Positions 45,901 through 59,476 of a stretch of 64,000 nucleotides of DNA are shown one piece after another. The position numbers were made by a program, and so were the translations under genes. The notes beneath the pieces were generated by a model. It was given only the letters and a program-made list of their open reading frames with translations. It made no database searches and was not told where the DNA came from. Where the stretch lies: assembly GCA_034336665.1 (NCBI GenBank), contig JAPFBE010000002.1:15292906-15356905 (forward strand), given 5' to 3'. Position 1 is the first letter of the stretch, and each line of letters opens with the position of its first letter. The stretch comes from Luscinia megarhynchos. Its lineage: Eukaryota > Chordata > Aves > Passeriformes > Turdidae.

Positions 45901-48900
45901 AGCTTATACAAGTTATTTCAAAATATTTGAGCTGGAATTATTGTGTTCTTAATGGCCATTTTCACCTAGCCACAGTGAATCAATACAGTGTATCTATTTG
46001 TTAAAAGACTCTTCTTCAAACAAAAGAAAGTAGCAGGCATTTAATGAATGAGTAGTCATAGCAAACCCATAACTTTTAAAGGATGGACTAAGAAGCTGTG
46101 AAAAAGTATAAAAAGTTGTGGCATATAAGCAAAATTATGATAGAAAGTTTCATTTCTTCACAAAGCTGCATCAGAATTTCAGAACTGATCAGGTACATGC
46201 AATAAAGTCCAACATTTCCTCAATTATTGAAACAGTGATTGTATAAATTTGAGCATTATCTTATGCATTACCACTACTGTCTCTCCTCTGTTTTGGACAG
46301 CATCACAAGTGTAGTGTCAGTAGTTACAACTTGCAGAGCCAATCAAATGTTTGCTGTTGCAACACATGCATGGAGCAGGTAATGGCCAATCCCAGCTCAT
46401 CCTGCACAACACCAGCCAAAATAGCCAATGGTGCTGCCAGACTTAAAATATGTCATTATGTTCTCCTTATAATACAAAAGCACAGAGTCCCACAAATGCA
46501 CATCTGTCACCCTCGTGAAACAGATGGAACTTGATGGGAAAATTATCATAAAAGTTGATTTGAGTCAAATGAGCCAAATGAATCATAAAAAAACTGAAGA
46601 GCCACTGATGTATATTCCTTTGCCTTTTGCCACAGACAGGAACAATCTGTCTTTATTCACTGCATATACAGTTACTGGTATGCAGGTTTGATGACAAGCT
46701 ATTCCTTAGAGCATGTAACAAATTCCAGGGGAGTGTATTTGTGCTGAGCTGCAACACTGCACAGCTGTCTGAACCCAGACCTTGCAGCAGTGACAGGTAT
46801 CACTGGAACCCTCAAGTGCAAGTTATTCATATAAAGCTCAGTGCAAAGTGCAACCACTGAGCTTTTGATCCGCAGGATCTGGTGGGTTTTTTGGAATTCT
46901 GCTCTGTAACTCACACAGGAATTTGACATATTCATACTTTGCTATAAGTACTTTGATTGAGGCTTCTGAGGTTCAAAAACAATTAAGAGAGGTAACATAC
47001 TTGACTGCTATCAGTCCACGATTCACTGATCCCTGTCAACACCTCAGAGCTCCCACTTCCCAGTGCCATATCTGTGTCCAGCATCTGAATTTAGGTCTAT
47101 TAGGAAGTCTGTGTGGGCATGACTGGACAATGACCTGAAAATATTCAATATAGAAGCCACTTTTGATTGGCATGTATTTTTGCTACACCAGTCACATAAA
47201 TGAAGTTTTAAATCCTTAGCAGCATACACATTCCTAGTTTCAGATATTTCAGTGAAATAACTGCATGGACACTGGGTCAGATGTGCAGTGGCTATAAACC
47301 AGCAGATCTCTGAGCTTCCTGTGATGTCAGGAGACCTAGAAGAACTGAGCATCTAACCTGAAGTGTACTAGGTAAAAATAGAGTCCTCTTCTAAAATATT
47401 AATGGAAAAATTTACTGAATTTGTCTCCAAAGATATCCTGGCTGATTAATACTACCTGAACATACTGTTCTTGCCTTAAACAGGTCCCCTAATTAAGATG
47501 AAAATGAACAGAGATAAAGGAAAATAGGGGAAAATATTATACCGGAGAGATTCAATGCAATAAAATCTTCAGCTTCCACAGCCTTTTCAGTATTAAGGCC
47601 CAGTTCTCACAAAAAGTAGTTTGAAGGAAGAGGGTGAAAGATCACACATTTGTAATGGTCCAAATTTCATCTTCATTCAAAACTAAAAAGCCCCATTACA
47701 CTGTTAAAGCAAAACTGCCACCCCAAGCCACCTCCAACTGTCAAAAACAATTCTGTGACTGTTAAAATAACTGCTAATGGCCTCTCCAGAATTTGTATCC
47801 CTAAAATGATTCCCTAAAATAAAGGAATTAAACCCCTTTATTTAAAATTTCATTGGCATATGAAACAAAGAGTTAAGAATAATGAGGTGTCAGTAGCAGT
47901 AATGAGGTTATTTTTTGATCCCAAGCTAATCCAAACAGTTGGAACGTGTCAAGTAAGTTCCATCCCTCTCAACTTTGGGAGAACAAAAAAACAAACATGA
48001 AAATAGGAGTGAGGCTTGTACAAAAATACATCCTATGAATGAATCTAGGAAATCATTAAAGCTGTAATAAATTTGAAATAACATATATGGAGCCACAGGA
48101 TGGATTTTAAGCTCTTTCAACACTAAGTTTACTTCCATTTACTGAAATCATTCTCTCTTAGTATGAAATTTCATTTGACACACATACTGTGCCTCAGACA
48201 ACAAAAAGCTTGTCCAAGTTTTCTAATAGATCTGTGGATAAGACCACAAAGCTTTAGTCTACAGGGAAAAGCAGTTGACTTGGCAAGTCTGCCTGTGGCT
48301 CACTGACCTTTGTTTCAGAAAAGGTCACCGCAGAGTCAGGTTCCTGAACTTCCCAGGGATTCTGCAGCTCTAATGGCAGGGAACTTTTAGACTACAGCAT
48401 CATGATAGCCTAAAGAAACATAAATTATTAAACCTTTCTCTTAAATTCCCACAAAACCTTTTCAGAAGTCCACGAGCAACCAGGAGTGATACCAGTCTGT
48501 TTCAGGGTTATCAGCAACCGAGACATTGCTGAGAAGCGCTGTATAAACACATAAAACCAGCTGCACGTAGGTGAAAGGCTGAAGGTTTCTGTGTCTGTGT
48601 GAGGAGCTCTGGTTGTCTGTTGTCTGCCTTGAGCACAATTATGAGAGTTTAGCTTACAGTGCTATCAAGCTGGTTCTTCTTGTTACATTCAATGCAACAA
48701 AAAAACAGAATAAAAAGGCAGTAAATTTTTTTCCCCAATTGTTTTCAGTGGAAGAATTGAACACTGTGCACCTTAGGCTGCAGGAATTAAGTTGTAAACC
48801 ATGGCAAATTATATTTGTTTTGCTAAATGAGCAAATAGAAACCCTTGAGTTACACAGCATTTTAAGCAAGAGAATGACAGACTAAAACAGGTTTAACACT

Positions 48901-49344
48901 GATGCTGGGTTGAATCTTAAATTAGGCATGTGCAAAGCCTTTCGGTTTCTCAGGGCGTGGCTCACACACGGAAGGAATAAACCAGTTTTTAAAGAGGTGG
49001 CACCTCCACAATTAGAATTAATATTTTGAAGAATTGTAGAACAACTCAGATATGGAATTGTAGATGCTACTAAAAAAAAATCATCCTATTATTATTAGTT
49101 CCAAAGGAGCAGTAGCTGCTGACACTGCTGAACTTTGTGATCATTCTTCTAGATTAGATTACTAGTGATTTTCTAAAAAGTGAATTCTTTTCTATAAATT
49201 ATATAATTTAAATATTTATCTTTGGTTTCTTTTCTTAAAGATGCATCAAAGAAATGGTTTAAATATGACAGAAGAAGCTGTATGAAACTACTCTTGCTGA
49301 AATGAAAAAGTTGGGGTTTTTGGGGAAAAAAAAAGATAATTTAG
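39999..49344. other. Intergenic DNA, no gene seen
   Basis: AT-rich sequence. Small simple repeats occur, such as a TACA run at 41042-41055. At 42385-42435 there is an imperfect tandem duplication of about 25 bases (ACACTGGA followed by GAAGAAATTTC, twice). The open frame at 42989-43414 (141 codons) is overlapped by an open minus frame and has no recognisable domain. No coding exon or RNA gene could be supported. Confidence 0.55.
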
Positions 49345-49406
49345 AGGCCAGTGGCTTAGATGACCTCAAGAGATTCCTTCCAACATAAAAAATTCTGTGA
49401 TTCTCT
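49345..49406 (+). mobile_element. Short CR1 3'-end fragment, sense
   Basis: GGCTTAGATGACCTCAAGAG, CCTTCCAAC and ATTCTGTGATTCTCTGA in order match the 3' terminus of CR1 in the plus orientation, including one imperfect copy of the terminal ATTCTRTGA repeat. About 60 bases survive. It is flanked on the right by extremely AT-rich DNA (49410-49600). Confidence 0.8.
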
Positions 49407-52400
49407 GACAGATATTTTATATATCATATGTTCTATACCTCATAAATTGAATAAACTATATATTTTATTCTACTGATAAATATTAATTATTGTTAAATAT
49501 ATGTTCATTACACATTATGCAATTTTATGCATTGTATTTTACATATTCTATCATGCAAATAAAACAAAATAAAATTAAGCAAAAGCTAATGTGCCTATTT
49601 TTCTTTAAATAAAGTTACAAACTAAAGAAGAACTGGCAAAAAAAAAAGTAAGATAGAAAAAAAGACGTTTCTGTGCTCTTGATGGAGTATTTTAACAGCA
49701 CAGTCTCCAGTTCAATGTGTATAGTGACAACAGAGGAGTAGCCACTATGACTATTAGTATTGCAATTCCTTATGCAAACAGATCACTCTATGTGTCTAAA
49801 CATATAGACACACACAAACACATGACAAACTAGTCCCAACACAACACTGGTTCATTTCTATTTATCATTCTGCATGCAGTCACACCTTTCCACCTATCCT
49901 GAAGGTCATGAATTGGCATTTGGTGAGTGGATGGATGTGCAGAATCCAAAAATTTGGAAAAAGGGAGACTGCAACTGCTTTCTGGCCAAGCATTAACTCC
50001 AGGCTGCTGGATAGAAACTGAGTAGTCACGGCCTTGGCAGGTGGAGCGTGGGAGGTGAAATGCACCATCAGTGAATGAGGTTGCCGGGCAAGACACACAC
50101 ACACACACCCACACAGCAGCTGCTATGGCTGCTCCTGTCAATAGCCCCACCAAATGAAGGAGAAAACGGCTTTTTCAAAGGTGAGCTGATTCATCTGCAC
50201 GAGGGTTCAAGGACGTTTTTACTAATTATTTCCTGAATTAGAGCTATCTTCTATTAAATAATGGTCACTACTCAAGTGGACGTTGGCTGGAACAGGAGTG
50301 GATCCCTAAGAACTGCCACCCCCTTCTCAAATCAATGACTAAAACTGTGCTGATTTCAATCACCCTGAAACAGACCTTTAAACCTGAGGCTCTCCCTCAA
50401 ACAAAAATGGACTAAAAGAGGTGCTCTGCTCAGAAAGGCTCCAGTATGAACTTCCAACTACTAAAAACAGCCCCTGGACACATACAGGTGCACTGCCCAT
50501 CATCCATCAATTTTCTGTACTGAAATGTTTTTTTGATGAAGACTTAAACACTTCTGAGGAGCTGAGCTTTTGCTCATCATTCTCTTCCTGGAGAGTATCA
50601 GGAAACATGAATATATAAGTGCATTTTCACCTAAACTAAAGGGATCTAATGCTTATTGTTTGTTGTCACTCAGCCAGTCAGAAATAAGTAACTTTTGAGT
50701 TTTGGTTGTACTCTTGAAAATTAGTATTTGCATTTCAGAAAAGGAAAACATTAAAAAGATTGAGATTGGTGTTATAGAACTGACATCCAAAATGACAACA
50801 TAAAAGCGGAAAAATGTAGTAACAAATATCAAAATAACTAATAATAGCAAAACAACAACAGGCCCTTCTATTCTGCTTTTCTTCATTGAACAGTAAATTA
50901 CCACAGAAGATACACATACAACCTTTAGGCTGGGGCTCTGTATCACACAATAATGAGGATAATCAATCTCCAGCAACTCCCATATGTGCAGCACATCAGG
51001 TTCTCTACCAAATTTGTTCAGTAATACTAAAATGAACATTTTAAGGAAGATATGAATGCCACTGGGATTTCTAGAAAAGCTGCACTTCAAAAATATTTAA
51101 ACTTAAATTTTACACCATTAATGCTGACAAGCCAGTAGAAATACTGATGAATGACTTGGGAAAGGGATTTTTTTGTTCATCACAGCTGATGATGCAGATC
51201 AGCCTGTGCTTCCAAAAATGTTAAGGGGACCATCTTATCTTTTGTTTTCCCAAAATATTTCATTCCATTATTCCTCTGACACATTTAATTTTCTTTTTAT
51301 TAAGGGCTAGCAATTCACACCCTGCTGCTGCTGACCCCAAGGCCCCCAATGTAGCCCCTAACTTTGCTCTAAGGTGCGTACACAAGAGGTGACAGAAGCC
51401 ACAAAGCCACTCAGCCATGCTGAGGCAGCCAACCACAGGTAAGCAGAACAGGTTTAGCTGATTATTACAGGCTGAATGAATCTGATGGCTGGAAGAAGCT
51501 GACATTTCACGATTGGTCAGCCCAGATACATGAACAAACTTTTATATGCCATGGCACAGATAAGTGCCTTTAATACTGTTTTGACTTTGTAAATACATTC
51601 TTTGTGGCAATTCTCGACTATTTGGGTTTAAAATCATTTAACGTTTTATAACTACCACAGGATACACAGTTTTGATACTTTAAACACACTTTACACAATC
51701 TGCAGTGCCTGAGTCTATCTAATACTAGGGAAATGAGTTGCAGATGTCCCAGCTCACCAGCTGGGTAGTAGAGGTAGATGACTTCCTACAGATCAGAGGG
51801 ACAAGATAGACCTGAACTTCAGTGGGATGCAGAAAGGTCTCTTGCTAATCTGATGTGCATATCAAATGAACAACAGTAATCTAATAACAAGCATCTGTAG
51901 GCTACAGACTGTCTATGAAGGTGCTTCTAGGTTTTTTTCTTTGCATCTATACTATTTATATTTCAACCTAATGGGATATATAGGAACTTGGGTTAAAAGT
52001 TTTTTTATCAACTATTTGTTTCACAAATATTATAAATTGCATACTATTCAGAGTTTAATTTATACTATAGTCTAAGTATTTATTTTTTCCTTTCAAAACC
52101 TACCTATACTTTTAGCTTTAACCTTATTAGCTCAAGGTTAAATATAAAATCTTCATCATACTTCTCTTTCATGCTCATTTTTTTCATACTCTGTGATAAA
52201 TCAGTTATAATAGTGGAAATCTCTATATAACCAATAGTATTGTTCTAGAGGTACCGATACAACTGAATTAGAATTAAAACTGAAGTCCTTATTTATACCA
52301 AGGTTTTATATATTTTAATGTTTATTTTTTAATGTTCATGGTCTAATTCATAAATCAGCCTTAGAGTGTTCTTTTCCTTTCTTTATGAAGATACAAGAAC

Positions 52401-52833
52401 GGCACATTTGATGATAGATTAAAAGAGAACTCCAAGATAAATTATTCATGAGAGCAAACAATATTATTTTCTAAAGAAAATGATAGCTTTTAGAAACACA
52501 GTGCAGTATATGCAGAGCCTTTGTAAATACAGGGAAACAAGAAAATAAGAATGAAATAAATGAGGGGTTTTGAAACAAAAATATTATTTCAGATGCCTAA
52601 ATGACTGGCCTACATTTATTCAAGAAAAACATTAATTCAGATATGTAGGGCGAAATGCTGACCCTGTCAGCCAGTGACAAAACACTCACTAACTTGAGTA
52701 GAACCAGGATTTCAAAATATTTATAGTTCCTCCAATCCATTTTAGGTATTAAATTTAAGTATGTTTTTAAAATTTTTCTTTATGTTTTGTTACTTTACTT
52801 TGCTCCTCCTCCCTTTTTGAGAAAAAAAAAACC

Positions 52834-52849
52834 AAAAAAAAAAAAAAAA
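52834..52849. repeat. Poly(A) run
   Basis: Sixteen consecutive A residues preceded by another A-run (52822-52831). No retrotransposon body was recognised upstream, so it is treated as simple sequence. Confidence 0.85.
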
Positions 52850-55709
52850 GGAAGGTAATGTGGATATTTGGACTAGACAATCATCACAGGTTCTACATTC
52901 TATTCTATTCCTTGGCTTGATTCATCCTAAAACCATTTTTGGCTTTATATTTCCTAAGTGAAAACTTTACTTGACAAAAGAAATCCTTTTGCCACAGATG
53001 TATGAGGAAATCATGTATCAAGAACAACAGATTTCAGAAAAGGAGTCCAGTCTTAAAAAGCTCTCAAAATATTGAAAAATAAAAAGATGCCACTCCACTT
53101 GCCATGAAGAATATAAAAGCTGGAGTAAATGACTTTGCTAGGCTCTGTGCTGCTGTGCCCGATCAGCTCTGCATTCCTAATCTAGGTAGTCAAAAGTTGC
53201 AAAATAATAATTCTGGCTGACAAAACTGCATAATAATATAAGGAAAGTACTGTACCTAGGGATCCTTGCCAGCAGTGTCATTTTGCAGGAGGATATAAAA
53301 CTGAGATATCCTGATCCTTCAAGTTCTTGGTTGAGGGAGAGGTTGAAAGAGCACAAGAAAATTCACATTGCTGTCACGCCTGGCATTCTGCATGGGAAAA
53401 GCATAAATCATCTCAGATCCTTTCAAGAACTAGGTAAAATATTTCAAAGACCCACATTCAAAACTCACGGGTTTGCCCCCTCTATATTAGGGTAGTAAGT
53501 GTATTCACAGAAGATACCTGTCAATAGCTAAATGGGTTCTTACAGGAGAAGACCAAGCATGGTGACTATGTTGAGGTAAAGGTCTTTATTTACTGCCTGA
53601 GTGAACTGATCTAACAGGGACTAAGTGCTTTTCTTGCTTTCCCCTCACCCACTCACACAGTGCAAAGGAGCTTGGAGATGGACAAAACCAACTAGGTACA
53701 GCATTGAGAGAAGGGGATAGCAAATGTCACCTGGTAGCTTATTAACTATTGTGGAAGAACAGAGGAATTCTGTCTCAAAAGGGCTTTTTCTTCAACTTAC
53801 TGAGCCTGTAATGATTACTGGGGTTACACTACTTAGGAACCACTGTTTAAATAAGGGCACAGTCTATTTAAATTCTTGGAACAACACTAAATTTATATCT
53901 TTCAGAATACACATTGGTAATCTGCCCACATTGCTATTTGATTATATCCTATAAATTGTTCTCTCTGTAAAAAAACCTCATTAAGTTATTGATTCATATG
54001 ATTTTACCATCATTTTTGCACAATTGGGTGTTTGCTTTAAAGCACCCATTCCCTAGAATCAGGTGATTCTGCATTTTAAACAAACAAAAAAGTTTCTAGC
54101 GCTGTGGTTTGCACAGTAAACCTTGAATTCATTAACAAAAAGAATCTCAAATACCCCCATCTTTTCAGGAAAAAAAAAATCTCATTTTTTGTGCATCTGG
54201 ATTTTTCAGTACTTCTGCTGCACCAGCTGTCAAGGCTTTCCTATGCAACAAGAATATTGATCTCAGGAAAAAGTTTAGAGCTAACTCTATGCTTTCTACC
54301 TCTAGGAGATAGAAAAAGAAACAAACTGCAATCTGGATTTACTGGGGGAAGAAAGGAAGTCATGTCAGAACCTCCTCACCAACAAGCAAAAATGACTTTG
54401 ACTGATCACTAAATGATGCCAGCAGCACATGAAGAAGACTGATGCATTTTACTGATGATGTAGACACAGCAAGGCTTGATGAGCTCTGATCATGACAGTG
54501 ATGCCATCATACACACGGTGATGAAAGAAACACAGAAGCAGACAACAAGGAAAAAAAAGTCACCATCTAAGAAAAAAAATGCAGCCACAAGAATACACAG
54601 ATTCTGGATGCACCCGACTTCCATGCCTGACCTATTTGCATATTCTGAAAGTGACTGGAGCTTCAGGGATGGTGGGACACTTGGAATGAGTCAAAGAAGC
54701 TGTGACATATGGATGACCACTAAACTCTTTATTTGTTTTTGACTTCCATCAGTGTTTGGGAACACTTGCATTTTTCTTTGTTGTAGATGAATTGATTACA
54801 AAGTACTGGCAGAGACTAGGTTGACAGCACGAACATTTAATCAGCTGTAATTATCCTACTAAGATGCTTCACAGCTCACATCTGGTCTGGAACAGTGAGC
54901 CAGCATCATGGTAAAGTTGTCCTGAAACTCTACCAAAGCAGAGCTGTGCATTCAACTACTAAGCTGGAAGCAGTACCTTGCTTTGTTTGGTTGTTCTGGG
55001 GTGTCACCCGAGAGCACTGCCAGTCTCTCTTAAATAATCCTCTTTATCCCAGATTGAAAGGAAGGTGAAAACAGAACCAGGAAGCTTAAACAGAAATGCT
55101 AAGATTCTAAAATAGGAAAACTAACACTGATCAATGAGTAAGACTTTGTTATTTCTTTTGACTACTGCTTCCATAGGTCTGATACACAGCAAGAAAAGAG
55201 TTCAATGTGAAACAATAACACTACACTCACATACTTGGAAGATTTGCTCAGTCAAATCATCCTCGCTAAAAGTTCTTTGCAAATTTCTGCCTGTAATTAA
55301 ATGAAAACCACAAAGCTTCACTTGAAATCCATATCAAAATACAGTAGTGTATAAAACAGGTTGTTTAGCAAAAACACAACACTAGCCTGTATCCCATGAT
55401 CATCAATAGACAAGGCAATGTAAATACCTAGCACAGCTGAGGCCCAAGCCTACCATATCCACTGAGGAGCTCTCCCAAAACCTCTACAGAACTGAATTAA
55501 ACCACAAAACTACCATTAGTCAAAGTACTCACAAAGACTAGCATATGTGAGATCAGAACAATTTCCCCTTGGATTCAGCAAAGCCTTTAAACGTATACTG
55601 AATTATAAACAAGTGAGTAATTCCATCCCTATGTGACAAGCTGCTTAAATACAAGGTGAATGCTTAAGTGCTCTGCTACATGGGGATGCCATTACTCACA
55701 TACTTAATG

Positions 55710-55725
55710 ATAAGCACGTGCTTAT
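55710..55725. promoter_or_regulatory. 16-bp perfect palindrome with CACGTG core
   Basis: ATAAGCACGTGCTTAT is perfectly self-complementary and centres on the class-B E-box CACGTG, the target of USF, MYC/MAX and CLOCK/BMAL1-type factors. Partial symmetry continues a few bases further out. It lies in intergenic DNA about 3.5 kb upstream of the inferred CAP2 promoter. Motif seen; function unknown. Confidence 0.3.
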
Positions 55726-58700
55726 TACTTAACTTTTTATGTTGCAATGTCTAAAAAGAAGCATGCAACTAATTAATGTACAATTATGAGAGCCCACACC
55801 CCCAGAGCTTACTGCATAAAAAAAGAATATAGAGAAGAGATAAAAAAGCAGTAGAGTGACAGCTAAGAAATGAAATGTAATTTGAATCTGCCTGCATATT
55901 TTACAGGTGAACAGTTTAAATGATGACAGATTTCACCCCAGTTTGAAAGAGAAAAAGCAGTCCACTTCTCTGGCAGAATCTCCCCTTTATTTTTTCCTGT
56001 GTGTTTTGACACTTGATCTGTACAAGATAACCACAAAGGGGCTCTTCATGGATCCATTGTGTTAATTAGCTATATGCTGTTTTTCAAATTCTGTAGACTA
56101 AACAGCAGATTTGGTAAGCAAAAGCCATCTTGACATGTCCTGAATGTACTCCAATATTATTTAAACAGATATAGCAAATCACACTACCAAGATTTTCACA
56201 TGATATTCCAATTTCTTTTCACATCAGTAAATGCTTCTGCAATTTTAATCTGTATTTTCTGCATTGTCCCAGCAAAGATAGCCTGCATGAAACCAAGACA
56301 ATGAGTAACAATATTTGTGGTTCTTCTCCAGACTTGTCTATGAATCATTTAGGTGCAAGTTTCATCAATAGAGAAATTTTACAATCATATACATTGAAAG
56401 TCCATTTTCAACTCAGACTAGGAAAGTAAGAATTAACATTTTTAAGTCTTCTTCTGTGGAAAAAAACATGTATGCAAATAAAAGATGCACCAGAGTATTT
56501 TCTTCTAAGTAGGTTACAATGCTGTCATTCTACAGAGACTTCGATACCCTATCTCTACAGCTTCTGATGTGTACTTTGGGATCCCTGCACAACTTTAGAA
56601 ATACACTCTTCTATAAAAGGAAATAAAACATGCCAGCCTTGGCACAGATTGTCTGCAGCAGCAAAGTTAGTAAAAAAATGAAAAAGAATCATAGGGTTAT
56701 ATTAAACCAAATCCACTATACTCCATGAGCTGCTACATTTTACCTGGGTAACCTCCTGCAAGAGGGCTATTACTCCACTTCTTGTTTAAGAAGAGCTCTT
56801 CAAAATTTCCAGAGGACTGTGGCCTTAGTTAGAATTTTAAGGGTTTTTTGGAATGTTTTGATCCAGAAGTTCGTGACCCTATCCTCACTAAAAAAAGTAC
56901 ATTAATAAAAATCTTTAACTTAATGTTTCAATTACAGGCATCAATGTATTTTCTATATATCTGGATGTATTGTTAGATTGAAGGCAAAGTGGCCAGCCCC
57001 AAAGGCCTGATGTTCCAGTCATTCTTTGCACAGTGTTCCACTTGATGCCAATTCCAATACCACTTTCAGAACTTATTCTTTAATACTTCTACTCATTAAT
57101 GCTTCTAACTATTCTTTAATGCAAGCCCTTTTCCTGATGGGAGAGAACAAATGCATGTCATCTAGTCAATTTTTATGCACATGCAATTGAAAATTATGAA
57201 GTTCTTTAATAGAACTGCCCTTTTCAGATTACCTTTATTTATTATAGAAACTGCAAGGCTTTCTTCTCTAGCATTTTCAGGCACTACCTCTTATATCTTC
57301 GCTTGCCATTGGGTTTCCTGCCTTTTATGAGGTCACTTTACAGTTACTGAATCTGCCTTTTTTCTCTTTTTCCTAAACTTATTAATTCTTATTGTTCATT
57401 TTACCTTAGACTAAGCCTTCTAGGTTTGCCAAAATTCTCCTTGGGATAAGAAGAAATAACTTGACTGTTTTGAGAAGAAAGCACTTGAAGACAGAAGCGA
57501 AGATGGATTACAGACAAGTTTTAGACATGCAGGGCATCTGATGGTTTGGTAGCCTCATAAAACTTTCCATAGAAAAGAAAAGCCTCATGGTTTTTCTCCT
57601 TCTTTTCTGTATGCCCATCATATAAAAGAATGATGTGAAGTGCTCAACTGAGCTCCTACAATAAGAGCTTATAAAACTTTTCATCACTTAACTACAATAT
57701 TAATTTTCTCAAATTAAACTGACATTCCAAAGAAACTCTGTTGCATTTATCATCCTAAACTTTCAACTTATCATGCTGACACGGCACAAGTCTTGAGATT
57801 TATTTTTTTCTCTGAATTGTAAGAAATACAGACCAAGAGCTTTACTCTAAGGAGAGTAGTTTCAGTGTTTCTTAATCCTTTTGAGTTTTCCTTCCAAAAG
57901 GAGATTTTCTGGGTTTGTTTCTCTTGAATATTTTCTGTGTTCTGTGCACATTTTCAATCAGGTTTTAATTCCATACTACCTTTACCCCTTTGGAAGGATT
58001 GGCAAGGCCCTCTGGTTTAAAATATGTGCTGTTCTGTTGATTTCATCTGGCTGCTTGTACATGCCAAGGAGAACAAGTTCATTTCACTTCATATAGGAAA
58101 CTGCGCCAGTGACTTTTTTGCAATTTCCAATGCCAATTACACTGTCTGCACTACTGAATTTGGATCCCGGACAGATCCTTGCAGTCTGCTTGCTTTTGCT
58201 TAATGCTGACTTCAGGCATGTGAGGTCTGTGAGCTACTATTAACCGTGGCATTCTTGTTAAAATATGACTTTCCTCAGCCCACATTTAACTGCTGCACAA
58301 TTAAAACAAATCCTTATGTTCTAAGTTTTATAGCGGTGTTGTCAGAAATGAAACATAAATTCTTCTAAAATAAGCTATATATTTGAGAGAAAAACGTGCT
58401 ACTGGTTTTTGCATGGTTGCCTTGAAAAATATATTGACTTGAAAAATATATGTGGTCTTTTTTATTATTACCATCTAATGATTTTATTTTTTTTTCCATT
58501 CAAGAGCAAACTGTTTCTCTGGAGGCTGTGAATTCATGGTCTTCTCCCAAGGCTTCCATGCAGAAAGCCAACTCATTTGGTACGAGCAGTGGAGCAGATT
58601 TCAGGTGAATGTCCCTTAGGACCATGTGGTGAGAAGCACCGCACAACTGCAGAATTCTCATGTCTCCATTTGGCATGGGGTACAGACTGTGCAAAGCCCA

Positions 58701-59279
58701 GAGAGCCTGGCAAATGAGGCCTAGGCACAAGGGATTGCCCACTGGAAATGCTAATTTCATGGCCACACTGAATGAAGGCAGCAGCCCCACCGTGGGCCCA
58801 GCTACAGCTGGTCAGGCTGGCACAGTTTAGTTCAGCCTAGGGCAGGCGATGAAGTACCCAGGTGTACAAGAGGCTGCCCTTGACCTTCCTGGCCCTGTGA
58901 GGTGAGGGTCTGATGGTTTCCACACGGGCCTCACTCTTCTTTCCCACTAAGGACCAGGCCAGCGTCTTGCGGGGTGCTCACTTCCAACCCTCCCAAGCCG
59001 TGCCCGATGGGGAAAAGCAGCCACGTGTCAGCGGCCTTGGGTGCCCCCCACCCTGGCTTGCCTGCACTCTCCCCTGCTCCTCTGTGATGCTCCACCACTG
59101 CCATTTCCCCGCAGAATCCCAGCCGCCGCCGTGAGACACCTCTCCCTCTCCCTCTCTCTCCATTTTCACACTCCACCCACTTTTTGCTTTCTTTCTCCAT
59201 CTCTGCCACCGTCTCTCTCCCTTTCTGGACTTGTCTTTATTTGGCACTCCCGGAAGCTGCTGGGCATTGCTCTCCCTGC

Positions 59280-59476
59280 CTGCCCGGGCAGCTGATGTGA
59301 CTGACTGACACCGGCTCCGGCTGAGGAGGAGGAGAAGGAGGAGGAAGAGGAGGAGGAGGAGGAAGGAGAGCAGCGGCGAGGCGAGGGAGGGGGGGAGCGA
59401 GTGACCGGCAGCGGATTTTCATTGCAGAGAGGAGGGAAGAAAAAAAAAAAACAGGCTACGCGGGTTATCAAAACAG
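59280..59476 (+). other. CAP2: Probable non-coding first exon (inferred CAP2)
   Basis: The boundary AAACAG|GTAACT at 59477 is a good splice donor on the plus strand, and the preceding sequence is a GGA-rich leader with no usable start codon: the only ATG seen (59295) is followed directly by TGA. This fits a 5' UTR exon. CAP family genes start translation in exon 2 with a MANMQ-type N-terminus, and I found no such sequence up to the window end. The left boundary (transcription start) is a guess. CAP2 would encode an actin-monomer-recycling protein that works with cofilin, prominent in heart and skeletal muscle. Confidence 0.45.
59323..59370 (+). repeat. (GGA)n purine tract in inferred CAP2 leader
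   Basis: Nearly 50 bases of almost pure G/A, built from GAG/GGA trinucleotides with a few AAG variants. If transcribed it would give a purine-rich leader able to form two-tier G-quadruplexes. It lies about 160 bases downstream of a CT-rich tract of opposite composition. Confidence 0.85.

Larger units (their letters stand above)
49407..58899. other. Intergenic DNA, no gene seen
   Basis: Very AT-rich at 49410-49630. There is an AC dinucleotide run at 50093-50108, a poly(A) run at 52834-52849, and a perfect CArG-type word CCATTTTTGG at 52933-52942. A 16-bp palindrome with an E-box core is listed separately. From about 58490 onwards GC content rises towards the next CpG island, and a 96-codon minus-strand frame (58500-58790) lies there without a recognisable domain. 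No gene could be supported. Confidence 0.55.
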
